64,000 nt of DNA from assembly GCA_041730495.1 (NCBI GenBank), contig JBGSBR010000001.1, forward strand, positions 62,001 to 126,000, in the 5' to 3' direction. Source of the stretch: JBGSBR01 sp041730495 (lineage in GTDB: Bacteria; Patescibacteriota; Microgenomatia; UBA1406; GWC2-37-13). Below the pieces are notes generated by a model, which had not been told where the DNA came from, did not search any database, and saw nothing but the letters and a program-made list of their open reading frames with translations. Shown here one piece after another: positions 49,168 to 57,766 of this stretch. The position numbers and the translations under genes are program-made. The stretch's first letter is position 1; each line of letters begins with the position of its first letter.

Positions 49168-50054
49168 AACGTCGTTACGAAGAAATCTGCAGGTATCTGA
49201 GGTAATGATTGAAATAATGATACTACTTTTGAAGTACCACTAATTGAACGTGCTTCTGCACGGATTTCCTTGCCTTGTGGTAAGAAATTCGCACTTGAAC
49301 CAAATCCAGAGCTCGATGAAACAAAGCCTAAACGTGTATTTTCATATAATGTTCGCACAATCAACATCTTTGGCTTATTACCACCGACTATATCGATAGT
49401 ATTCGCACTCACATCATGAGTAAATGAATAATCTGATTCGTCTACAGTCAGTGTGACAGGAGGTGAATGAAGCGCTGGAGCAATCTTATTGCTATCTGCA
49501 GCAATGTATTGGCCAGTAGTACAGCTGTCTATCAACCAACGTCGCACATCAGTATTTGCGTCGCCTTGAACTAAGGTGACTTCAAGGGCGGGAATGTTCC
49601 GTGGTGAAGGACCGCTTCCACAACTTGCTCCACCTGATGAACCAAAATACAAGTTGATAGATCCCGTAAAGTACGTTGAGTTTGTAGGATAATTTGAAAG
49701 ATAAAATATGTATTGATCGTCTCGCTGAACAATCGGACTGACAAACTGGGTGCTGGTATTTTGTGTGATATAGACTTTACTGTTTTCAGCATCAATACCG
49801 GCAAGAGTGAGATCAAGCTCTTCAAACGTTTTGACACCAGTCGAACCTGCATTCGCTTCTTGAATCCCTTTTTCAATTCCTGAATCAGCAGCTGCCAAGA
49901 CGCGAACTGACTCTTCTTGTTGACGAGTTTGCTGTGTATCTGTAGAGAGTCTAAACGAAGTAGCTACCACCACAGTAAGTACCATGGCTATGACGAGCAC
50001 AAGCATGAGTAGTGCTTGCCCTGATCTTGTATCGTTATATCTATGACCTATCAT
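49164..50054 (-). CDS. PilX/TadE-like pseudopilin
   Basis: 296 residues. Near the N-terminus a prepilin-like stretch, RSGQALLMLVLVIAMVLTVVVATS, is followed by the EESVRVLAAADSGIEKGIQEA segment characteristic of PilX N-termini. A beta-rich C-terminal domain with two Cys follows. No Glu at +5. ATG 50054 lies six bases after CATAAT (50061-50066), which includes the stop codon of the upstream response regulator gene. Last gene of a minus-strand group with response regulator, kinase and YrdC-like protein, so its expression may follow that signal pathway. Confidence 0.65.
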   Translation of the reverse strand: MIGHRYNDTRSGQALLMLVLVIAMVLTVVVATSFRLSTDTQQTRQQEESVRVLAAADSGIEKGIQEANAGSTGVKTFEELDLTLAGIDAENSKVYITQNTSTQFVSPIVQRDDQYIFYLSNYPTNSTYFTGSINLYFGSSGGASCGSGPSPRNIPALEVTLVQGDANTDVRRWLIDSCTTGQYIAADSNKIAPALHSPPVTLTVDESDYSFTHDVSANTIDIVGGNKPKMLIVRTLYENTRLGFVSSSSGFGSSANFLPQGKEIRAEARSISGTSKVVSLFQSLPQIPADFFVTTF

Positions 50055-50061
50055 ATCGTGA

Positions 50062-50475
50062 TTATGCTTGTAATGCAGAGCGGACTTCACCATCTTCGAC
50101 ATATCCTTTTACTTCTTTGACCAGCTCTTGCGGTGTGTAATCACTTTTAACCATGTATCCTCGAACTCCGTATTCAAGTGCTTTGGCGATGACTAAATCT
50201 TGTCCAAGACTACTCAAGAGTACGACTGGACTTTGTTTCAGTTTTTCCGCTTTTTGCAATGACTCAAGCACTTGCATACCATCAAGTTTTGCCATAATAA
50301 CGTCAAGGAGTACAAGATTGTATGTATTTTGGGACATCTTATCGTAAGCTTCTTGTCCGTCTTTGGCTTGATCGACTTCATAGCCTTCGTCATTCAATAC
50401 ACGCACGTATAGATCTCGGAGTTGATCTTCATCTTCGACGACTAGAATGTGTTTTTTAGTTGTTTGGGCTGACAT
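50062..50475 (-). CDS. Single-domain response regulator
   Basis: 137 residues, receiver only: HILVVEDEDQLRDLY, LVLLDVIMAKLDG (phospho-acceptor Asp), VVLLSSLGQD (Ser switch) and GYMVKSDYTPQEL (Lys). The start ATG 50475 lies just after the kinase stop at 50480. AAGGGAGGTG in the last kinase codons ends 14 bases upstream and could act as ribosome site. Obvious partner of the kinase encoded before it; no DNA-binding domain. Confidence 0.9.
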   Translation of the reverse strand: MSAQTTKKHILVVEDEDQLRDLYVRVLNDEGYEVDQAKDGQEAYDKMSQNTYNLVLLDVIMAKLDGMQVLESLQKAEKLKQSPVVLLSSLGQDLVIAKALEYGVRGYMVKSDYTPQELVKEVKGYVEDGEVRSALQA

Positions 50476-50479
50476 ATAG

Positions 50480-51832
50480 TTATTCAGCACCTCCCTTCTG
50501 AGAGGCTGCAGGTAATGAGACGGTAAACGTCGTCCCTACGTCCACTTCAGATTGTACTGTAATATCACCATGATGTAAAGAAACGATCTGCTTGCTGATA
50601 TACAATCCCAAACCTGATCCTGGTTGACTACTATGCTTCGAATATGAATAATCAATTTTGCTAAATTTTTGAAATAGCTTGGATAATGATTCTTTCGGAA
50701 TACCAGCACCGGTGTCTGAAACGTCGATTTTAATATGTGATTTATCATGTCGGAAATTGATCATGATCTTGCCATTAGGTGGCGTGAACTTAAGTGAGTT
50801 GCCGACGATATTTTGGATTACTTCACGCAGCTTTTCTTTATCACCTTTCACCATAAAAGGTGGTTTATCTTCACTGCCGAGCGTGAAAGCTACCTTTTTC
50901 TCATCAGCGGTTATCTTGAGTTCGTCATACACCAGTTTAGCTGTCTCATAGAGATCAAATTTCTCTACTTTTAGCTCAATCTTATCGCGTTCGATACGTG
51001 AGACTGTCAACATGTCGTTTACGAGATGGATCAAGCGCTCAGTCGATTGATACGATATACCTAAGTACTTCTTTGTCTGCTCTGTGAGCTTTTGGTCTGG
51101 CTGATTCATCGCCATCCAAAGGTAGCTTTTGATCGCCGTCATCGGAGTACGTAGCTCGTGGGATGCGATAGAGACGAACTCATCTTTGAGTACATCAAGC
51201 TCTTTGAGCCGGTGATTGGCATCTTTCAGTCTTTCAGTTGTACTAGCAAGTGACGAATATAATTTTGCATTTTCCACAGCTAAGGCAACAATATCTGTAA
51301 ATCCTTCTATAAGCTCTCTTTCCTCTTTTGAAACATCTTTTAAATCCTTAACTAAACTAAATATCATTACTCCAATAGTTTTCTCCCGCACAGTTAAAGG
51401 AAATGTCATACTGGTTTTAATCCCCGCAGCTTTCTGATTTTTGATTGCTTGTTCATCAGTCAAAACTGGATGAAATAATTCTGGCCAATAATGCGTTGAA
51501 TATGATTTATTATTTTTAAAAGTTTTAATTAATAGATTTTTTTGCGCACTTAAAGGAATATCTATATCATGAAATGGTATCGCTGAAGCAGCCATGGCTT
51601 GTTTTGCCTCTTCCGTTGAAGATAAAGATATCCTTTCTAATACTTTTTTCCTTTCGTTGACTAAAGTTAAAACAATTATTCTATAACCAAGATCCATATA
51701 TCCTAACTCTTCCAATAAACCATTTACAACATTTTCTACAACAGTATTAAAATCTAATGACTCTAGAATTATTTTCTGAATTCTCCATAAACTTTGAAGT
51801 ATAGATTTTTTTGTTACAACAGTATTATCCAT
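50480..51832 (-). CDS. Cytosolic sensor histidine kinase with GAF domain
   Basis: 450 residues without membrane helices. GAF-like sensor (about 20-195), a short coiled linker (TTERLKDANHRLKELDVLKD), HisKA with the phospho-His in SHELRTPMTAIKSY near residue 238, and HATPase_c with N box NIVGNSLKFTPPNG, G1 DTGAGIP and G2 GSGLGLYIS. The ligand of the GAF part is unknown. ATG 51832 overlaps the TAA of the YrdC-like gene (TAATG). Base composition changes inside the gene: the sensor part (51300-51832) is clearly more AT-rich than the kinase part, hinting at domain replacement. Confidence 0.92.
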   Translation of the reverse strand: MDNTVVTKKSILQSLWRIQKIILESLDFNTVVENVVNGLLEELGYMDLGYRIIVLTLVNERKKVLERISLSSTEEAKQAMAASAIPFHDIDIPLSAQKNLLIKTFKNNKSYSTHYWPELFHPVLTDEQAIKNQKAAGIKTSMTFPLTVREKTIGVMIFSLVKDLKDVSKEERELIEGFTDIVALAVENAKLYSSLASTTERLKDANHRLKELDVLKDEFVSIASHELRTPMTAIKSYLWMAMNQPDQKLTEQTKKYLGISYQSTERLIHLVNDMLTVSRIERDKIELKVEKFDLYETAKLVYDELKITADEKKVAFTLGSEDKPPFMVKGDKEKLREVIQNIVGNSLKFTPPNGKIMINFRHDKSHIKIDVSDTGAGIPKESLSKLFQKFSKIDYSYSKHSSQPGSGLGLYISKQIVSLHHGDITVQSEVDVGTTFTVSLPAASQKGGAE

Positions 51833-52821
51833 TAAGATTGATTAACTATAGAATCGAACCTAGATATAATTTGTTCAGGAGTTTTACCCAATGTATACAT
51901 CAATACAGCTAATCTATTTAACTCAGCGCCTTTATTTTTTAAATAGTTTAATAATAGACCTGGAAGTACGTCATTTCGATAATTAGGAATCCTATCGGAG
52001 TTAGCTAAATCTATTAATTCACTCGGTACCAATCTCATTACAACATCATCTTGAACTCTACCACTTCTAACCAAATGAGCACCAATTCTATCTACTTTTA
52101 ATATTGGAAAAGACCCGTGAGGTAATAATTCTGCTCTGGGATCATTCACATAATTTTCATCGTACATAAAAAGTTCTATTTCATTTGCTTCTGAAAACGC
52201 AGCAACTTCAGTTTGAACAACAATTTCAGGATTTCCATGTTTATTCGCTGATGTTATTGCAGGAATCATTCCATGATGTAACATTTCATAAACCAAATGA
52301 CTAAACGGAATATTTCCTTTTGGAATCCAATTTTGAATATATGGATTATCTTCATTCGAAAGTACTACACCTGGTAACGCCATACCAGTATCTGGATTTA
52401 TTGCAGTATTATTTGCTGGCACCCTTAAAAACGGTCCACTACCAAAACATCTTTCAAGTAAACGTGGGTTTGAAAATAACGCAGTTAAATCTGGGTGAAT
52501 TCGTGTTAAATCTATATACCTTGCAAATTCCTTCGCAGGTAGACATACTCCCATTGTCATAGCAGATCTTTCATCACCTTTGATCCTTGCTATTTCTCTT
52601 TGAGCATTATCATCCCAGCCATTTATCAGCATATAGCCGACACCTAAATTGGCCCCAGTAATAACACCACCATTTAACATATGTTCAACAGCTCTATGAC
52701 GAACCTCTTTTGAAGAAATACTTCCGCAGTCAAAGTCATTAGTACTATTTCTTTCAATAGCAGCGATATCCATCGCTGTTAATCCGCTAGATTGATCTTG
52801 ATGTAAGAATACTGCTTCCAT
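51832..52821 (-). CDS. Divergent YrdC/Sua5-like domain protein
   Basis: 329 residues. The order of motifs follows YrdC/Sua5 proteins: a GGVITGANLGVGYMLING strand (usually PTDTVYGL), IARIKGDERSAMTM (usually IKxRP...PL), LFSNPRLLERCFGSGPFLRVPAN, then MIPAITSANKHGNPE, matching the family SAN motif that binds nucleotide. Sua5 makes threonylcarbamoyl-AMP for the tRNA t6A base. The altered first motif and the fusion to about 90 further residues suggest another reaction. TATACT (52833-52838) is 11 bases upstream. The stop overlaps the kinase start. Confidence 0.55.
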   Translation of the reverse strand: MEAVFLHQDQSSGLTAMDIAAIERNSTNDFDCGSISSKEVRHRAVEHMLNGGVITGANLGVGYMLINGWDDNAQREIARIKGDERSAMTMGVCLPAKEFARYIDLTRIHPDLTALFSNPRLLERCFGSGPFLRVPANNTAINPDTGMALPGVVLSNEDNPYIQNWIPKGNIPFSHLVYEMLHHGMIPAITSANKHGNPEIVVQTEVAAFSEANEIELFMYDENYVNDPRAELLPHGSFPILKVDRIGAHLVRSGRVQDDVVMRLVPSELIDLANSDRIPNYRNDVLPGLLLNYLKNKGAELNRLAVLMYTLGKTPEQIISRFDSIVNQS

Positions 52822-52901
52822 AAATCTATTTAAGTATAAACTATATTATTAAAATAAAGGCAAATTAAGCTCAAATGGTTTATTATAGGATAAATAATTG
52901 A

Positions 52902-52907
52902 TATAAT
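52902..52907 (+). promoter_or_regulatory. -10 element of the methyltransferase gene
   Basis: TATAAT, five bases before ATG 52913. Confidence 0.55.
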
Positions 52908-52912
52908 ACATA

Positions 52913-54064
52913 ATGACTCATATTGAAAAAAATCATCGACAATTCATAGATTCCAATACTACTATCAGCGAACCCATTTATAGAATCGTTGAAATCTTAA
53001 GAGAACAGTCTATAGCGCCGCCTGGTGGGGATTTAGGAATTACTAAATTTAACTTAGCCTTATCAGAAATTTTACTTAATGACACTAACGTAGCCACTCG
53101 AGTGAGTACTGCCTTAGAAGCTCGTTCGCTAAGTAGAAAATCAATTAAAGCTAGACATATTGCAAATTTACTTCTAAGAGTATTTAACTACGTTCAAATA
53201 TGGAATAATCAACAGTGGGATTATCCTAGACTGTTGGATTCTGTTGATGAAGAAGAGTCTTTAAATTTATGGATAACAGCTATCAGAAATGCTATGGTCA
53301 GTATGGATAATGATAATTGTGATACTTTTTTTAGATTACTAGAAGAAAAAGACACTCAAACTAATATTTATCAACGAGGAATAGCAATTCCAAGTATTAT
53401 TAATCAATATTTCCACTCTGATGCCATAACCATAATCGACATTGGTTGTAGTACTAATGCCTTATTATGTGGTTTAGCTGATAAAACAGCCTTCCTTCCT
53501 GTACAAGATCAAACAAATGATCAACGCATTAATAAATACTCTCCTGCTGACATGAACATCCACGCTGGTATAGGGGTTGATTTAACAGATCCTCATCTTA
53601 TTGAAAATAAAATGTGGCAAATGGCATGTAGATATCCTCGAGAAATAAATACTGATAACCTAAGTAGGGAGTGGACACATTTAATCGATGACAACTGCAA
53701 TGAAAAGATTACCTTTGTTCAAGCAAATATAGTTACTACTCCATTAAAGTTTGTACATGGAACGCCTGCTGATGTTATTGTTTTTAGTACTATGTTATAC
53801 CAATTAGAACCTGAAGAAAGAAACATTGCTTTATCTAAAGCTAGGTCCTTATTGTCATCAAAGGGAATTATTATTATTCAAGACTTTGCTGAATATACAA
53901 ATGGTGAATGGCATTACACAACAGATTGGGGTAAAAAAGGAGCTTATAGAACATATATTATTGATCCTGAAAATAATATATTAGAAGCTTATCAATATGA
54001 TAGTGGCCGATGCAATGAGGTTTATGAAGGAAGTGATTATGATAAAGTTTTTGCTTTAAACTGA
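52913..54064 (+). CDS. SAM-dependent methyltransferase-like protein
   Basis: 383 residues. An N-terminal helical domain of about 170 residues not recognised, then a class I Rossmann domain. IIDIGCSTNALLCGL is in the SAM motif I position, ITFVQANIVTTPLKF with an acidic/polar motif II-III, ADVIVFSTMLYQLEPEERN as the post-motif helix, and LLSSKGIIIIQDF. The insert between motif I and II is long (about 80 residues). Low G+C compared with core genes: 17 of 60 bases in 53341-53400. Target unknown. Divergent from the YrdC-like gene. Confidence 0.7.
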   Translation: MTHIEKNHRQFIDSNTTISEPIYRIVEILREQSIAPPGGDLGITKFNLALSEILLNDTNVATRVSTALEARSLSRKSIKARHIANLLLRVFNYVQIWNNQQWDYPRLLDSVDEEESLNLWITAIRNAMVSMDNDNCDTFFRLLEEKDTQTNIYQRGIAIPSIINQYFHSDAITIIDIGCSTNALLCGLADKTAFLPVQDQTNDQRINKYSPADMNIHAGIGVDLTDPHLIENKMWQMACRYPREINTDNLSREWTHLIDDNCNEKITFVQANIVTTPLKFVHGTPADVIVFSTMLYQLEPEERNIALSKARSLLSSKGIIIIQDFAEYTNGEWHYTTDWGKKGAYRTYIIDPENNILEAYQYDSGRCNEVYEGSDYDKVFALN

Positions 54065-54103
54065 GCTTTTCATTATACTTATATTTTATTAGTTTAACTA
54101 AAA

Positions 54104-54508
54104 ATGATTACTTTAGAAAAAGCAAGACAAGCAATAACTGCTGCAAAACAAAAAGCAATTGAATTAAATATACTAATTACAATCGCGATAGTTGATGAGC
54201 ATGGCAAAATAATTGCATTAGAAAGAATGGATAATGCACTAACAGTAAGTCCCGACTTTGCTCTTGCTAAAGCATATACTTCTGCTACTCTACGTATACC
54301 AACAGAAACTTTATCTCACTATGCTATTGAAGGTAAACCTTATTTTGGATTATCGCAAATGTCCAATGGACAATTTAATATTATTGCTGGCGGTTTACCA
54401 GTAAAGGTAGAAGAAAATATTGTGGGCGGTGTAGGTGTAGGTGGATCAACGGATGTAAATCAAGATGTACAATGCGCTCAAGTAGCAGTTAATGTGCTTG
54501 AAAATTAA
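54104..54508 (+). CDS. GlcG/HbpS-like (DUF336) protein
   Basis: 134 residues. ITLEKARQAITAAKQKAIEL, then ITIAIVDEHGKIIALERMD, KAYTSATLRIPTETL, GGLPVKVEENIVGGVGVGGS and the final DVQCAQVAVNVL are the complete pattern of the GlcG/HbpS (heme-degrading, DUF336) family. These small alpha/beta proteins bind heme or small organic molecules and often sit with redox genes. Complete, no signal peptide. Its last 20 bases overlap the convergent STAND gene. Moderately AT-rich like its neighbours. Confidence 0.88.
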   Translation: MITLEKARQAITAAKQKAIELNILITIAIVDEHGKIIALERMDNALTVSPDFALAKAYTSATLRIPTETLSHYAIEGKPYFGLSQMSNGQFNIIAGGLPVKVEENIVGGVGVGGSTDVNQDVQCAQVAVNVLEN

Positions 54509-56702
54509 CTTGACACTCTTTTAGATTCTTCTTGATTAAGGAGATATCCTTATGCATATTTAAATCTGTTGCCAAATTTAAAGCTTTTAATAGTACTTTT
54601 TCAGCTAAAGCATTATTAGAACTATTTAAATAGATTACACCTAAACCCTTTAGTGAAAGTAATTGTCCAATCTTATTATTTATCTTTGTTGAATCTTTAT
54701 AAGCATTCTCAAAAAGTTTTTTTGCCTTTCTATAATTATTCAAATATAGATATCCTTGTGCTAAGTAAATTTGAGAAAATGTGACAATATTAATATCTGA
54801 TAAAATGTTGCTCTTACTCAATGACATATTTAGATAAGAAATACCTTTTTTATATCTATTAGTTTTTATATAAATCATTCCTAAATAAACCTTAGACATT
54901 ACCCATACTTGCATATATTTTTTTTTATTCAAATTCTTTAAACTCTTTGTTAACTGTTCTTCTGCTTGAAGATAATTTTCATTTAAACTGTTAACGATCC
55001 CGTACTTCTGTATTACAAGAGCCTTTAAGAAAAAATTGTTATTCAAATTTGCCAACTGCTCTGCTTCTGCAAGAACTTTTATAGCCATTTCTATTCTATT
55101 TTGATAAAAATAAATCCTGCCTAAATCTTCACATAAATATAAACCCAAACCTTCAATATCATCTAATTTTAAATATGATCTTTGAATCCATTTATCTAAA
55201 ACTATTAAATCTTCCCATTTCCCACTATAAAAAATATATGTGCTTATTAATGACCATATATTAACGACAAAATTAAAGTTATTATTAAAATAATTTTTCT
55301 TTAATAAATTTTTAATGTTCTCATACTCATTTGCTACATAAACTAAATATTGTGAACTTCCTGGAGGATGTTTTTTTAAACTTTCTATATATATTTGACT
55401 TAAATCTTCATACATATTTTCCTCCACCTTTTGTATTAAAAAAGCCTTAATAGCTGGATGTAATTTATATCTATTTCTAATAGAGCTTTGTAGAAAAGAG
55501 ACTTTCACTAAGCCTTTAATATGTTTTTTTGTTATTTCTTTTTTTATATTAATTAGGTTTGCCAAAGTACTTAAACTGAAATCCCCTCCGTCAAAACTAG
55601 CACAACCAAGTAAAGTTTTCTTCTCCATCATTGAAAGTGAGTCAAAGTTAAGCTGCAAAACCTCTTCCAGATTCTTCCTATCGTAAGAAGCTTCTTTTAA
55701 ACTAAAGAATTCATTAGTTGATGAGTTTGCATATTTCTTAAATAAACTGGGATTATCGTATATCTGTTTTAAACAAATACTAACAGTAATAGGTAAATAA
55801 CCTAGTGCTTCACCAATCCTCTTAATACCTACAATATGTAATTGAAAAAAAGGTTTACTTAGTATTTTTTCTGCGAATTTAAAAAACTCTTGTTCATTGA
55901 AAGGCTCTATTCGGAGGTTATATGAATTATTATTAAAGGAAGTAATTGATGTGCTTAAAATTGATATCTCTAGATCGAAAAATATACTCAATTCATTCTT
56001 AAACACATTTTCATTAAGATTATCAAATATTAAAAGTACCTTTCTATCTTTTAATAATAATTTAAGATTTAGTATATTATTCTCTTTTAGATTAGATTTA
56101 AAATTAGAAACTCCTAAAATACTAAAAATCTCTTTAAAAATATCATTACTAGTTTTAATATCACTACGAAACCAGAAAATACCATCTGTAAACACATTTG
56201 TTAGTTTATGTGCAGTATAAAGAGCTAATGATGTTTTTCCTACTCCTGGAATGCCATATAAATGAACTTTACGCTTATTCAATAAATTCCAACTTATATC
56301 TTTAATATAATCTTCTCTATCAATAAGAATTTCATTCATCTCAGGCAAAGTACTTACTTTTCCCGATGGTAAATACTTTTCTATATTCAATAGCTCTTCC
56401 TGCTTAATATCTGCCTGATTTACTGAGTTTAAAATTTCATTTATTTCAGATATATTTTGAATACTTTTTCGTTTAATAAAAACAGTAACGATTGCTATTA
56501 GAATAGTACGCTGTTTAGGCACCCTCTCCCCATTCTGCCATCGAGTAAATAAAGAGTTTTCGTAGATAATACCCTCATCAGCCAGTAGATCACCGAACTC
56601 TGATAGAGTTTCGATTTCCGAACGCAGACGATATTTCTTGAATAGTGTTCCAAAGCTTGTCATCCTAGATGAATGACTTGTCCCCGTTGAGAGCTTGGTC
56701 AT
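54489..56702 (-). CDS. STAND-type regulator: HTH, NB-ARC-like NTPase and TPR repeats
   Basis: 737 residues. N-terminal Cro/C1-like helix-turn-helix (about 15-75: FGTLFKKYRLRSE ... SLFTRWQNGERVPKQRTI), then an NB-ARC/STAND NTPase. The P-loop is YGIPGVGKTSLALYT near 155 and Walker B VLLIFDNL near 220, followed by a winged-helix region (about 360-440). The second half is helical with TPR repeats. STAND proteins switch to an active oligomer on sensing a ligand. They act as regulators or in phage defence. Extremely AT-rich (7 G/C in 55261-55320). ATG 56702 lies 10 bases after TATAAT. Confidence 0.8.
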   Translation of the reverse strand: MTKLSTGTSHSSRMTSFGTLFKKYRLRSEIETLSEFGDLLADEGIIYENSLFTRWQNGERVPKQRTILIAIVTVFIKRKSIQNISEINEILNSVNQADIKQEELLNIEKYLPSGKVSTLPEMNEILIDREDYIKDISWNLLNKRKVHLYGIPGVGKTSLALYTAHKLTNVFTDGIFWFRSDIKTSNDIFKEIFSILGVSNFKSNLKENNILNLKLLLKDRKVLLIFDNLNENVFKNELSIFFDLEISILSTSITSFNNNSYNLRIEPFNEQEFFKFAEKILSKPFFQLHIVGIKRIGEALGYLPITVSICLKQIYDNPSLFKKYANSSTNEFFSLKEASYDRKNLEEVLQLNFDSLSMMEKKTLLGCASFDGGDFSLSTLANLINIKKEITKKHIKGLVKVSFLQSSIRNRYKLHPAIKAFLIQKVEENMYEDLSQIYIESLKKHPPGSSQYLVYVANEYENIKNLLKKNYFNNNFNFVVNIWSLISTYIFYSGKWEDLIVLDKWIQRSYLKLDDIEGLGLYLCEDLGRIYFYQNRIEMAIKVLAEAEQLANLNNNFFLKALVIQKYGIVNSLNENYLQAEEQLTKSLKNLNKKKYMQVWVMSKVYLGMIYIKTNRYKKGISYLNMSLSKSNILSDINIVTFSQIYLAQGYLYLNNYRKAKKLFENAYKDSTKINNKIGQLLSLKGLGVIYLNSSNNALAEKVLLKALNLATDLNMHKDISLIKKNLKECQVNFQAH

Positions 56703-56712
56703 ATGTGACGCT

Positions 56713-56718
56713 ATTATA
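56713..56718 (-). promoter_or_regulatory. -10 element of the STAND gene
   Basis: TATAAT on the minus strand, 10 bases before ATG 56702. In-frame ATG 56756 lies upstream of it and is rejected. Confidence 0.6.
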
Positions 56719-56728
56719 CAGCACGCTC

Positions 56729-56755
56729 TTGTCAGCTTTCTTGACAATTCTGTCA
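56729..56755. promoter_or_regulatory. Palindromic operator-like site between the STAND gene and the gene at 56791
   Basis: Two interlocked inverted repeats sharing one arm: TTGTCA-N7-TGACAA (56729-56747) and TGACA-N4-TGTCA (56742-56755). It lies directly upstream of the STAND -10 on the divergent side, where a repressor or activator would bind. Confidence 0.55.
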
Positions 56756-56790
56756 TTCTGTTTCTTATAAAGCAGCTATAAACTCAGCGT

Positions 56791-57195
56791 ATGAAAAAAC
56801 AAAACTATTCTATCTACAACCGGCATGTGCTTAAAAGTCGTGTCCAAGCTTACTTAGATGAGTTCAAGATCAAATCAGTTGCAGAAATCACAGATAATGA
56901 CGAGCAGAGCAAAAAAGAAATTATCTTTCTAGCTTGTATGCGAGATTTCATCGACTACACTATCGATTTTGACCTTATGAGCTCGGTCTTGGGTATCATC
57001 TGGATCTGTGATGGTGAGAAGTTTCAACTATCCAAACAAACAATTATTGAACAACTCTGCTACCACGCTTTTGAGCTGCAATGGCATCTGCGTCACGATC
57101 CAAGTGGCCATATAGAGTGGCTATCAAGCATGTTAGACTACTACAACAAAACCAAATATAAAATCGAAGGAACGGAAGAAAATCTTACTCACTAG
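56791..57195 (+). CDS. Hypothetical protein, 134 residues
   Basis: No family recognised. A soluble, mainly helical protein, rich in aromatic and acidic residues (FHAFELQWHLRHDPSG-type helix near 95-110). Its base composition is closer to the core genes than to the STAND gene. TATAAA (56777-56782) lies eight bases before the ATG. It is divergent from the STAND gene, with the palindromic site between them, so the two may be co-regulated. The last 11 bases overlap the convergent gene at 57185. Confidence 0.65.
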   Translation: MKKQNYSIYNRHVLKSRVQAYLDEFKIKSVAEITDNDEQSKKEIIFLACMRDFIDYTIDFDLMSSVLGIIWICDGEKFQLSKQTIIEQLCYHAFELQWHLRHDPSGHIEWLSSMLDYYNKTKYKIEGTEENLTH

Positions 57196-57766
57196 CAGTT
57201 TCGTTATTCTCACGCATGTGACGGAGGATCATATCACGCAAAAGCTTAGATTTTGTGACACCTTCGACCTTGGAAGCTTTATCCAAGTAATCTAAGAGTT
57301 TTGGACTGAGGAAGAAATTGAAACGCTTATCTCTTTTCTCACGAGCCTCTTGGAGTACATCTTTTACTGCTTTTTTAAGCGTCTTTTCATCATAGGATTT
57401 TATGATAAGTTTTTCGTCTTCTATACCTTGTAAAAAGTAAGGGGGATATTCATCGTAATGTAAAACTATGGTTGGCTTACCCATCTCGAGTGATTTCTGG
57501 ACGATGAAGCCAAGACCTAAACTGTGAGCACTTGTTTCTAATACGCAAATATCTGCGTTTTTGATGAAATCAATAGTTTCTTGATAGTTCTTGACCTGAA
57601 TAGCACGACCTTGGTTCATTTTATTTACATACTCATCGTAAGTAATACGCACAACTTCATCGTCTAAATGTGTGTATCCGAGTTTTTTAATTTCATCGTA
57701 GATCTGTCTGTAGTAGGCGCCAAATTGATCTTTTCCTTGGTATGTGGCTGTGTAGAATATCTTCAT
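57185..57766 (-). CDS. Nucleoside 2-deoxyribosyltransferase-like protein with C-terminal ribbon-helix-helix
   Basis: 193 residues. The first 145 follow the deoxyribosyltransferase fold: KIFYTATYQGKDQFGAYYRQIYDEI (like the N-terminal substrate loop), then FIKNADICVLETSAHSLGLGFIVQKSLEMGKPTIVL. There a Glu in VLETS and the GLGFxxxxA-like helix take the catalytic and binding positions. Residues about 150-187 (KRFNFFLSPKLLDYLDKASK, KSKLLRDMILRHM) read as a ribbon-helix-helix DNA-binding or oligomerisation domain. The combination suggests a DNA-bound or self-regulating nucleotide-processing enzyme. CATAAT (57777-57782) is 10 bases upstream. Confidence 0.6.
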   Translation of the reverse strand: MKIFYTATYQGKDQFGAYYRQIYDEIKKLGYTHLDDEVVRITYDEYVNKMNQGRAIQVKNYQETIDFIKNADICVLETSAHSLGLGFIVQKSLEMGKPTIVLHYDEYPPYFLQGIEDEKLIIKSYDEKTLKKAVKDVLQEAREKRDKRFNFFLSPKLLDYLDKASKVEGVTKSKLLRDMILRHMRENNETASE

